From positions 1-34,631 of the forward strand of contig JANBTH010000106.1 of NCBI GenBank assembly GCA_027578815.1: a stretch of DNA of 34,631 nucleotides, given 5' to 3'. The translations under genes were made by a program, and so were the position numbers. The notes beneath the pieces were generated by a model. That model worked only from the letters and a program-made list of their open reading frames with translations. It was not told the DNA's origin and did no database searches. The stretch comes from Coemansia sp. RSA 1804 (taxonomy: Eukaryota > Kickxellomycota > Kickxellomycetes > Kickxellales > Kickxellaceae). Below are positions 16,390 to 28,153 of this stretch, piece by piece. How positions within the stretch are numbered: position 1 is the first letter of the stretch; each line of letters starts with the position of its first letter.

Positions 16390-19300
16390 CTAGAAAGAGT
16401 ATTCGTTGGTGTCTGGGTCAAGCGCGGCCCGCGCAAGCGGATCGAGAAGGACACGCTCCTCCTGGTCCGGTGGGAATGGCGACCGAGATTTGACAGCAAC
16501 AAACGGACGCAGCTCGGCATAGACATCCTGCCAGAAGCGGTAGGCCTTGCGGCGGCGCGGAGCAAGACGCGCAAAATAGTCGGTCTGCTGCGACTGGGAG
16601 AGACATGCCAGGAAGAAATCCGGATGCAGAAGCAGAGACTCCGCGCCGACCTGGCCAAAGCCAAAGGACTTGAGCAAACAGGCGCGGATATCGGCGCGCG
16701 ATGAGCGCGAGGGAAAGACAAGGTAGGGGCCGTTGAGGCTGGAGTCAACGTTGTCGGCGTTGCGGTTGCCCGGCACAATGCCAGCGTGCATCGCCTGCAG
16801 CGCGCCGTTGAGCATCCAGGCGGCCGCTGCGCCCTTTGGGTGGCCGGTCAGCCATTTCTGCGCAACGCACGGAAGCAACAGTCCGCGTGTGCGGCCCAGA
16901 TGCGCCAGCTGCGTGTTGATCACGTGGGCTTCGTTGCGGTCGTTGGCGATGGTGCCGGTCGCATGCAGAGAAGCCATGCCGATGTCGTCGGGCGTCAGGC
17001 GCCAGGCAGCCAGACTTGCAAGCAAAGGCGAGATGGTGCTGAGACGTACGCCAAGGCTAGGCGAGCTCCAGACGTTGCGCACGGCGGCACGCATGGCAGC
17101 AGCAGCAGCAGAAGGCAGGCATCTGGTGTTGCCGTTGGCGTCGGTATCTTCAGCAAGCGCATCAACGGCAGCAAGCGCGCGCGCAGCTTGGCGACAGCGG
17201 TAGCCTGCATCAAGCAGCAGGCGTGAGTCGGCATCGGCGGCGGGCTTTTGTGCTGTGGTTGTGAGGATGCCCTTGCCTGGCGCCGGCAGCGAAGTGCCAA
17301 AGCCGTCGGTGGCCGAGGCAGAGTGCGCCAGCACGCCGTAGACGGGCGCGCCAATCTCAAGAGCCGCGGCAGCTGACATCAGCACCACAACGCCGGCGCC
17401 CTGGCTCTCAACGAATCCGGCGCGCGTGGATGTGCAGGGTCGCGATGCCTCGGACGACTCGCGCCCGGCGGCTCGGTCGGCAGCAGGCTCGGCAGTGGCG
17501 CGCATCAGCGCAAACTCAACGCTTCCTTGAGCGACAGAGCCGTCGAAGCCGCCGGCGACCATGACGCGCGCCTTGCCGCAGCGGATGGCATCGGCGGCGA
17601 CGTCGACAGACAGCAGAGCGCTTGCGCAGCCGCCGGTGGGCGGGCGGATGGGGCCGGCAGCGGCCAGAAGCAGCATGTTGAGCCAGGCGCTGGTCGAGTT
17701 CGCAAACGTCTCCTGCAGAACAGCGCTGCGCAGATGCGCATCGGCCATGCGCCCGCAGTAGACATCGCGGATCGCGTGCACGCCGCCGGCTCCCGATCCG
17801 AGCGCGCTGCCGACTTCCGACACGTGGAAGTGGCTGTACAGCTCGTAGGCGTCGGCGACTCCGGCGCGCGCCAGAGCTTCAGCTGCCGCACACAGCGCGT
17901 AAGCCGTGACTGGATCCACCTGCTGCGCGACGTCTGCCGGAATGCCGTGTCGTGCGGGCGTCCATCCGTCGGGCGGATGCGCTGCCAGCGCCGTGTCTGT
18001 CTCCGTGCTTGCTTCCGTCTCCGTCTCCGCATCCGCATCCGTCGCTGCCGCGCGAGGCACGTGCACCACTGCGCCGCGGCGGAAGCGCACCATCCACTGG
18101 CCGGCGTCGCCAGGGCGCGCCCACACATCGACGCTGTCGCCGCCGCGCCGCTTGAAGGCGTCTGCCTCGTCGGCAGACGCCTCAAACGGCTCCATATCGC
18201 GCGTCAGCTGCACAGTTCGCAGCACCGCATCGGCAGGCGCTGGCGCAACGCGTACGCCTGTGTGCCGCAGCAGTCGCGCCTCGTATGTTGCGCGCAGCTG
18301 CGCATCCGCAACCGGCGCACCGGTGGCAGCATCGGCCCATGCGCCGTCGGCATGCGGTGCGCGCCGGACAAGGCCAGTGATCCACGCTAGCTCGGCCACG
18401 CCTTCGCGCGAGAGCGAGCCAGACGCCTCCATCTCCCACCGCGTGTCTGCGTGGCCCAGCGGACCAAACTCGCCAAATCCGGTGATCACCACCACGCGAT
18501 CCAGATCAGGTGCAAAGGTGCCTGGCGGGAGCTGTTTGCTTCTGGAGCTCTTTATCTTGGTTGCTGTTGTTGTTGCTGCTGCTGCTGCTGGCTCGGCTGC
18601 TGGCGCCCATATATGGCGGCGGTTGCACAGCGGCTGGACATTGTAGTCCGTGTGCAGCAGCGCTGTACGATGGCCGCCGCCCGCTGCTGCCTCGACGTCA
18701 GCGCCGTATCCGGCCGCAATTGCGCGAGCCACGCGCGATGTGCTTTGCAGCGAGCGGTGTGCGGCAACTACAGCTTGGCCAATGTTTGGAATCCGCTGCA
18801 GACCGCCGTTGAAATCTGCCCATAGCGGACCGCACTGCAGCGCAGTGTTGGCCATTGTCGGATGCAACAGCGCTGTGATGTTGGCTGCCATTTCGTCAGC
18901 CGAGAATGTGCATGCGCTGGTTGCAGCTTCAGCTCTGTCAACTGCCAGCGGTGCAACTGAGTCGTTTCCACGCATCAGCCGCGTTCCGCGGGTCCACCCG
19001 ACAATTGCGCCAACTACTGCTAGATGTGGCCGCCACGCTTCCGCTTCGCTTCTGTTAAACACCGTCTGCAGCGCTGCCTTTGTCTCGCCATACATTCCGT
19101 CGCCGCCAAACACGCCGTGGTTAGGAGATAGCGGCAGAATAGCAAGCGTTGTCGGCGTCGTTCCTATCTCCTCTTGCCGCCGCTGGTTGTGTTTACGAAC
19201 CTCGCCCAACAGTCTCAACACATTTGTCAGCATCATCCGCACCGACAGGTCTGCGCGTGCACCTAGTCCCGATACGTCGGCATCGTAGTCGGCCATTGCT

Positions 19301-22300
19301 GCAAACGGCAGCACATAGTCCAGGTTCTGGTTGCTGTATCCTCGTTTCTGGGAATTGCTGCTGCTTCCTCTTTCTCCACTACACGCAAACTCTACCAAGC
19401 GTCGAATGTCTTGTACAGATGCCTGGTTAAACGGCACAACCACCAGCTCTGCACCGCACGCGCCGTGTTGCTTATACAGCGCCTCATAGAACTGAAGCGT
19501 CTGTCGGCTGAACGATGATGTTGTGGCAATTACTCGCGCTCCGCCGCTCAAAAGTCGTCTCACCACTTGCGCGCCAATTGATCCGCTGCTGCTTCCTGTA
19601 ATAAGCGCCGTGCGACCAGCAAACGATACTCCGCCGCCTTTGGCACTGGTTTTGTCAGGGCTCTCTTGGAACTGTCGCAAGCATGCGTAGAACAAATCCG
19701 ATTGCGACTGCGAATACTCCCATGTGTGCGAGCCCTCTTGTCTTGTGCGCATATGAATCAGCGGAGGCTGCAATTCTTGCAGTGGTCCGTGCGCAGCGCT
19801 TACCTTATCCACGTACTGCGAAAACGCCTGCTGATCGAGCTCACAACACACTGGCAACCGTCTACTTCCAATTCCGCTTAAAGCTGCTGCCATGCACTGG
19901 TCTCTGATGCGAGCAGCTACAATGTTTTGCAGACTGGGATCAGCAGTGGTTTGATTATTTTCGTTGCAGATGTTGGCATTGTAGCGGTACGATGCCAGTG
20001 CACTGACAAACTCAACGTACTCGCGGGAACATGCCGCACGGTTGACCAGCGCCTTGATCTTCATCTCCATTATTGCGTCTTCGTTGGACCCAGGCTGGAT
20101 ATCACCCGTCTCGTTGACAAGCGACAAAGTGTCTTCGCACACCCAGTTCCAGTAAGAATCAAACCGCCGCACCATGCGCTTGTCAAACAGCGGCTGGATT
20201 CCGTCAACAAACTCCTCGCCCAGCTCATCGTACAGTCGAGAGATCTTGCTCTGCAGCGCCAGCACTCTTTTCTCCGCCTCTTCGTGCAATCGGTGGCCCT
20301 CACGCAGATCTGTTCCAAGGTACCTGGCAAGCGCTTCCATCTGCTCTGTGGCGAGTCTTCTGTGCTCATCAGCACTGTCGCTGTCAGCGCTATTATTATA
20401 ACTGCCTCTTTTTCCCGCCGACCGTCCTTTTCTTTTCTTTCTTCTCTGGCGAGACTTTCTTCTTTTGTTTCCTACCAGAGAGGCAAGCGAAACGCTTGCG
20501 TTTTCAGCATATGCCTTAACTACCGTCTGCAGCCATGTCTGGGCCTCTGGAACGACGCTGCTTAGTCTGCTCTCAGGCTCCATTGTAAGCGCCGTCAACA
20601 GAACTCCATCCTGCATATGCCGTCGTTTCCCAATCCCCTGGTACTCCGTTGCAAGAGTGTTTCTAAACGAAGAGAGCGTAAAGGCACCGGGCATCTTCCA
20701 GCTAAATAATCTTGCAGCTTGGGCCATCGTGTATTTGCCCTCCAGTTGCTGGCCCGAGAATCCTGCTCCAACCGCTTTTGCCAGCTGCTGCAGACTAGAG
20801 TCTTCTGGATGCTGTGTTTCTTCAGTCAACAATGACAAGACATCCGTTGTTGTGTTCTGTTTTGCCTTTCCACTACTCGCTCTATTGGCAGTACTCGTGG
20901 AACTAAACTCTTTGAGAAGGTCGCCTAGGATTTCGTTCTGCAGTGTCGATTTGCCACCCGCCAGCTCGCGAACAGACTGCGAGGCATTTACCGCTGAAAT
21001 CGGAATTCTGAGCTTTTGTGCAATAATTGTGCGGATAACATCTAATGCAGTAAGTGGTATATCCACCACATCCACAGTCTCAGCTTTAGTTCCAGCTTCA
21101 GCTGCAGTGCCAAAGACATGCGAATCGTCATCAGAGCCCGAGGATTCACTACCACTACCACTACTTTCATCTTTTGTATATGTAGGTGGTATTTCTGTCT
21201 CTGTTTCTACAGGCAGCGACAAAGGCTCTTCAATCTGACAACTGCTGGTCTTCTGACTATCCGCTCCAAAGACCTCGTGCTGGTTACTGAGAACATGAAG
21301 CACCTCTACCTTGTCATCAAGCGCCATGAGTGCCACTGTTGCCTCTGCCATTCGACACAGTGTAGAGTTGGGTCCAATTTCAATTAATCGTGTTGCAGCC
21401 AACGGCTTTGTAAACAGTTTCTGTTGTGTCTCAATCCATCTCACCGGCGATGCAAACTGGTACGACAAAAGCTCAATTAATAACAATCGAGCAAGTCTGG
21501 ATGTCTCCTTCTTGTCCTTATCTACCACTCTACTTTTGCTGTCTCCATTATCAGAAAACGGCAGTAATGTTGCTGCTGGCCATTTTGACAGCTCTTCAGC
21601 AATCACTGGCGAACGAGTCATCATGTACATCATCTCAAAATACTCTCTAGACACGCTAAATGGCTCAGCCGTGAGGTTTGGAATGTAGCGCCCAACCAGG
21701 GTTGCCGGATCCACGCTTGTTTCTTTTACCATATGGTTGATGCAGATGCGGAACTGAGCGGCACCCGAAAGTAGATGGCTCGAGTGAAATGGCACATCGA
21801 TTTCAGGAATCGGGATTGTAGCGCAAGTGCGCACTGGCACTAGCTGGTCTTTGCTGCCATAAAGGGCGTTGGTTTGTAGAATGTTTGCAATATGCTGTTC
21901 AATAGCACGCCTTCCCGAGCTGCTGCTATTAGCTGCTGCAGTAGCTCCGTTTGCAACAGAGATGTGCTTGTTGTGGATAAAATCAAGCACCTGTCCCAGC
22001 AGCACAAGCTGGAAGTGCGTGCCTGCCACAACGTACTGGAAGCCAAGAACGTTGTAATTGACAATCTCCAGCAGTCCTTCTGACGCGTCACAAATTGCAG
22101 AAATAACATACTGCAACGAGCCTTCAGTAAACCCTCTGGATACGCGGGAAGGATCAACGGCAATAAGTGCAAAGTTGGACTGACCCAGTGCATCCCGCTC
22201 AACCGTCGTTTGCATAGTCATTCCGCGCACAAACGTAATATCAAGAATATCTTCCAGCGACATGATGCCAAGAGCAGCCAGGGCGCCGTACTCGCCCAGC

Positions 22301-25300
22301 GAATGGCCAGCGATAAGCGCATCCTCGTCAAACACACCGCGTGCGCGCATCTCCTCAGCCATAGCAACGTCGAATAACATGATGGCAGGCTGCGCAAACT
22401 GTGTTGCGTGTAATAGTCCGCCCGACAATGCCTGGAACGTATGTGCATCCTTGCCGGAAATCTCGGGAAATTGACTGTAGTTCTGCCGAATTCGCATTCC
22501 GTCGGACCCGCTGAAATGAACCGTGTATTCCTTGGGATTGTTGCGGATAATGTCAATAATGGAAAAGCCAAACTGGCGACGCGTATGCTGGTCGGCGCGG
22601 TCGTAGACGGCTTGCACAACAGAAGACTGGCGGTACCAGTCAAGTCCCATCCCGACCTCCTGCGACCCTTGGCCTGTAAATACATAGACTGTACGCGGCG
22701 GGGATACTTGTGCGCTGCATTCCAGCACCACAGCGCCGGTAACCGCACTGTGTGTGCTACTGCTAACACATATCTTGCTGCCGCGCATTCCTTCGTGCAT
22801 AACTCGCGTCTCAAGCACATCGCCTGGATGCACAGGGCCGGTGAGCTTGGCGCAGAAACTGTGCATGCGCAAAGAGCTGCTTTGCTTACAAACGCTATGC
22901 TCAACGAGCTGACGCACAGCGGAGCATGTCCAAAGCCCCTGCATTACGGGTCCAGGCAGCCCGCCGAGATCGGCAAAGTAAGGGCTTGTGTTGTGCGGAT
23001 TGTAGTCGCCTGAGATATCTGCAAATACATGTGCTGCATTCTCAGGCACGGTAATTGACTCTCTTGCCAGAAGCAACGTATCGTCGGCAGAATCTATAAA
23101 GATAGGCTCTGTGCGAGAGCTATTTATCTGACAGTTATTGCTGCTGCTGTTGCTGCTATTAGAAAGAAACTTGATAACGGGATTGCCCAGAGACGAACCT
23201 TCTTCATAGTCAACTGCTCCAATATGCAAGCGATCGTGGAGTCCCTGCACCAAGTGCACTGATCCCTTTGTAACTGCATGCAGATACATGCTGTTTCTTG
23301 GATGAAGTTTGTATTCAGATTGCAGACGGAACTCTAGCGTGTCTCCAGGCTTTACATGCACATCTGGCATATCAAAATAGTAGAACCATTCCTTGGACTC
23401 TAGCACCTTGAGTGCATCGCTCTCGATACTGCAAACTGTAAATAGCGGCTCAGTAACGCTCCGGAAGCAGCAGGAATCTTTGTTATTGTCATTGATGCCA
23501 GGCCTGGTATTCTTGAACAGAAACGTAGCTCTTATCTCGGCGCACTTTGCTGAGCCGCAATCTCGTACGAGAAATACATCTGAAACTGCAATGACCTGCT
23601 TGCTGCTACCTGCAAGAACACCGCGTATCTCCTCAACCCGCGATACAATGTCTAGCTTGTCCTCGCAATCAATTTTGGAGTAAACTGCATCGTCTACTTT
23701 ACTAATTGCGTACTCTGTCTGCACCATATCCAAAAGCCCCTGTCCAACACAAGCGTCGGTTAGAATGCTGAAAACTCCAGGAAGCGCTGCAATTGCCAAC
23801 ATATCAAGCGTCATGTTCTTTGGCACAGTGACGCTGCGCTGAATATATGTCATTGGCCGCAAGCTGCCACTAAGACTAAAGGCTGATATAGTCTCCTGAA
23901 TGCCGTTAATCGATTCCTTCCATATTTCAGAAAAGAAGCACGTAATTCGCTCATCCCGTCCATCCATTATCTCATGGATTGGAGCAACGGATGTTCCTGG
24001 ACTAAATAGATATCTTAGCTCAAGCGCACTAGCTCTGTGCGGCAAAACCAGCTTTATCACGTTGCTGGCACTGTCAAATGTTAAAGCTAACTCTAGTCTG
24101 GTTGGATTCAGGCTGTCCCAGATGCAAACAGAAACAGGCATACCTTCACCAAAAGCGTTTCCAGAGTCGGTGGATACGGAGACTGTGCGTCCGTGTCTGG
24201 GTCTAAGAAGCCGGCTAACATAGTTGTCTACGTGTCTCTTGTTTTGCACAATTGATGGGCTTGTGAGGATGCTGTACAGCCAGTTTTCTGCTAGCGGTGA
24301 GCTGCCAGCCAGCGCACAGTGCCAGGCATTAGTGGTTGGAAGAGTGTCTTGGCTACCGTCGTCGTTGCCATTGGCTGGTGGAAGCTGGTACGTGCGCTCA
24401 CAGCGCGAGTAGCAGACAACCGTATGGCGATTCAGCAATACAAAGGGCGACTCTGTATTAGAGCAAATGCCAACAGCTCTTTCCTTCTCTTGCCATTCTA
24501 TGCCTGTTCCTGGCACCGCCATCCGTTGTACCAGCTCAGAGTAGATTTCATCCATAATGTCCTTGACTGGCTCGTTGGTAATCCGCGAGTACCGTGCAGC
24601 AACAGGACCCTGGCTAATCAGAACACGCTGTGCGGCATCTGCCAAATCCTTTTTTTCTGAATACACAGAGCATAGATCTTCGCTCTGCCACTCGGTATCC
24701 TTCATCAGATAATCGGCAAAATCGGCATCTAGAGTAGGCACAAATGGAACAGCCTTTTGTCCAGGGCGCCTGCATAGACCAGTAAAATACAGGACATCGT
24801 CAGTTGCAAGGAGCTGGGTGTGCGCATCAAGATACGCCAATCTCACCGTTGCAATCTCGTCAAGTACGGCGTCATTCTTGCAGTAGTCCATTTTCCTCTT
24901 TGCCTCTAGCGGAAAGGTCTGCTCAGAGTCGTGCAGACGCATTGTTGTGCGACGAACAAACTTGGCCACAAGGTTGCAATATGTCGGATGGATCCAGCGT
25001 CTTTCCTTTGCAATGTACGTTAGTTCTAGGAGCCGATCAATGACCTGGATGTATGTCATTTCCGGCAGTTCTACATACTCGTGGCGTTCATTTCCACCTG
25101 ATAATTTAGATGTGCAACAATCTTTGACAAACCCAAACCAGGGACGCATAAAGTTGTTGCACAGTCCGCGCATAATCCAGTCCTTGTTTGCTCGCAACAC
25201 ATCAACTTGTTTGTCTGAAGGTTGTGACAGAACCTTGGCGCTTAGCTTATGGCAGAACAATGCTGCGCGATTTGCAACAACATGCACCGGATGTCCGTTC

Positions 25301-27696
25301 TCGTTCAAAACAGAAACAATACCACCTGCTGGCTCACTCCCAAACAGCGCAAGCATGTCGTAGGGATCGATACCGGGTGCCTTGATTATAAGCTGCTTAG
25401 CTTCATCGTGCATACGCGACTCGCGTGCTGCCATTATCCGTGAACAAACCATGACACCGTCAAATGGCATGTAGGGCCTGTTGAACAGCAAACCCCAGGA
25501 GCCAGTCAGGTAGGGCAGGATTCCCTCAGCGTTGCCAAATCCAGAGTTTGCAACCAGAACTACGTTACTGTGTTCGCGAATCGCGCTGTAAGCCAGTATA
25601 AGAGGAATATGGAACTCTTCAAGCGAGTGCACACCGCCACAACGGCCACCAGTCCATTGGATCATCACAATCAGTTTCTGACATATCTGCGCAATCTTTA
25701 AAGCACAGTCAATGTCGCTTGCCGTTGTTACTCTAAACGCAATATAACGAACCCCAGCTTGTTCAAGCATGGTGATATCGGCCGCACTGATGCTGTTGTG
25801 GTCAGCACAAACACCAATTATTGGAAGAAAGCTTTGGCGCAGTCGAGCCACCGCGCGAAGCTGCCATTGTGAGCTACCATCATCTGGCTGTTGGTCATGG
25901 CTACCTGGAATTTTGAGATTACCGGCACTGTTGCTGTTGCTGTTGCTGTCAGATTGACGGCAGCTAACACATATTCCGTATCCTGGTAGAATAGAATCGG
26001 CAAGATGTGTGACCCGATCAGCAAGTTCCTCGCTGGTCACAGTATCCTCAACCGAGAGTTCAGCAAAATAACCAGCACGAGCAGCAGATGCAACAAAACC
26101 GACATCTCTGGTAGTTGGAGCAGTTGCGCCAATAAAAACAGGCGGAAGGCCAGTGAGTTTAGTAAGTCGTGTGTGTATTTGTGTAGATAGCCCTCCCAAG
26201 GAGCAATTGTTATTGAGCTTTGGTCCAAAACAAGAGCGCCAGTTGGAAAAGCAAACAGCATTACTGGCATTAAGAGAGGAAGATGAGGAATAAGGATAAT
26301 GTTCTAGATGATATACAGAGGTAGAATCATAGCAAGCATTATCATTGCTGTAGTAACAGTATAGCTGAATGCCTCGGCCTTGGATATTAAGAATGGTTTG
26401 GTCATGTAGAGGAACAGGCCCGCCGTTAGGGCAAAAGTCAATTATGTGCGTAATATTGCTAATAACGCCAATATTTTCTGCTTCTACTTCTTCTTCTGGC
26501 AACATGGAAGTCGCGGTAATAGTGTTTGGCCAGTCAACCTGTTGTGTGTAGATGAACTCGACAATAGTTCTAGTCAAATCCAAGCCATCCATGGCTTGTA
26601 TTCCAGCAGCAAATATATTTGTGCCCTTGGTACACGCTCTAACAGACACGTCAGAGCGGATGCCACTAGCACTGAATATCCAGCCCTTTGAAACAGCATA
26701 GGCCATGTGATGCTCAACTAGATTTTCTAGAAGTGGAGAATGCAATGGCGCATAGATGTGTGAGTAAAACACAACATCTGCGTCTGGCTTGCGCTGGTGG
26801 AAGGGAATACTGGACTGATCAATTGCAGCAGCTTTTGTAGTCATCTTTTGACGGATGCGCTTGACAAAATGAGCTATGGTGTCGGCAGATTCACCGGAGC
26901 AAGCAAAGTGCAGATTGTCAACATTGACTGAAGCAAGATGGATGGCTTCGTATCCCTTGAGAGCATTGTACTTTTTAAGAACGCTATCTACTATAAACTG
27001 GGGCACACCACAGACAGACACCATTGCGCTTTTGTCTTCTAAATCATACAGAGTAGAAACAGCCGAAGACTCTGTGGAAGATAGAGGGAGACAGCCGGCA
27101 AGAAGCAAGGTGCCCAGAGCAATCTTGGATGCAGACACGAACTGGTTGTTTAAGTTGCTGTGTTCATAGGAGGCCGCAGCAACAGCAGCAACTATGCCGA
27201 GACTATGACCGGCAAAAACTACACCAAATTAAATATAGGAAAGCAAGGAGTTAGAATACATATTTTGAATGTGGGTTTGCTGAGATGTCTACTAGTGAAC
27301 ATTGTTTTTCTGTTTCCACTTGCCTCTAAATATGCGTTGGGCATCTTTGCTATTGTTCCCTTTGCAGAATTGGCAAACGTAGTCTTGAAAGCAGGCGAGC
27401 TGCAGCAGCCCAGCCAGAACATAGCCGACAGGCGCAGCATCGAGAACCCTGGAATCAGGCGGACGCCGAAGCCATCCGGCAATGTCGAATGGATGTGGAA
27501 ACAGATGCGCAATACGCGGATCGGCGGACTCCTTGGCAACAAAGGCACACATCTCAGACACGAAACCTTTGGTTTCGGGAAAGCTGGATGTGGAAGCAAG
27601 GATTGCGGCCAGACGATGGAAACACTCGCTGCCGGAGCATGATCCAAGCGGACCAGCAAATATGGCCATTGACAGGTCTGGCTTTGAAACGGACAT
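16390..27696 (-). CDS. Fused beta-alpha type I fatty acid synthase-like megasynthase
   Basis: Joining exon 1 (27696-27324) and exon 2 (27218-16390) gives 3733 aa in fungal FAS order. AT: S130 in G-H-S-L-G and H284. ER-like barrel: degenerate, V654 where the catalytic His is expected, FMN loops lost. DH hot-dog region: N1534 at the expected His, H1533 one place early. MPT: intact G-Q-G-S-Q, S1764, H1936. An acidic Ser-rich linker joins the beta and alpha halves. ACP: S2215 in G-G-K-S, the phosphopantetheine site. A Lys/Arg-rich insert lies near 2370-2395. KR: T-G-S-S-S-G-S-I-G and Y2834. KS: C3322, H3543, H3584. The protein stops just after the L-D-P-L-A-R motif that follows KS, so the C-terminal PPT domain of yeast Fas2 is missing. 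The roughly 140-residue N-terminal segment of Fas1 is also absent. The start is the ATG at 27696, since upstream sequence does not read as protein. Cytosolic acyl-chain synthesis is the family role; here full reduction looks lost. Confidence 0.93.
27219..27323 (-). other. GC-AG intron of the FAS-like gene, 105 nt
   Basis: The donor reads AGAG/GCAAGT and the acceptor GTGTAG. A CTAAC branch-like site lies about 36 nt before the acceptor. Removing exactly this interval joins R-I-F-R to V-F-A-G-H-S-L-G in phase 1 and restores the acyltransferase nucleophile motif. The only nearby GT gives a frame shift to an immediate stop. Confidence 0.8.
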
Positions 27697-28153
27697 TTCG
27701 CAAAGAGTAAAGTGGTTTAATATGGTTGACAAGCATGTAAAGCAAGAGAGAGAAAAGAAAAACAAACGAGCCGAACGGAACAGAATAAGAGAAGACACGG
27801 AGGGGGAGATGGGAGATGGACAAATAAACATCCCAGGGTTCCGGAGAAATGCAGGAGAAAAGAAAGCTGTCTGGCTTATCTGCTAACAGACTAGCATGCG
27901 CAGGTGGCAACGATGGGAGCAGACAAACAGCGCCTGAGGAGACCGTAGCAGGTGGCTTTAATTAGCAAGGTCAGGTGGGAAAGAAGGCTGGCAGGCAGCA
28001 GAACCAATCCGGCTCACGTTTTTCGCATCTCCACCTGCCACCGCATTGTCTGGTTGGCCAGGCATTGGACGCATTGCTGGAGAGACAAAGAGACAGTGCA
28101 AGTAGCAGTAGCGGCAAGCAGCGAGACGAGGAGAAGGGAGGCGTGGGAGACGC
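27697..28153 (-). promoter_or_regulatory. Promoter and leader of FAS-like gene, 3' flank of RNase T2
   Basis: On the minus strand the sequence just upstream of the FAS start is CT-rich (TTTCTTTTCTCTCTCTTGC type) with no obvious TATA box. The FAS frame is open back to 27831 as a CT-tract translation only. No other gene is seen. Confidence 0.45.

Noticed and set aside
17500..18830. Several open frames on both strands within the 3' part of the FAS-like gene
   Set aside because: They are Arg/Cys/Ala-rich translations opposite or out of frame with well-conserved KS and KR sequence.
27697..27831. Upstream extension of FAS exon 1
   Set aside because: The Phe/Ser/Leu-rich translation of a CT-rich leader does not resemble the Fas1 N-terminus.
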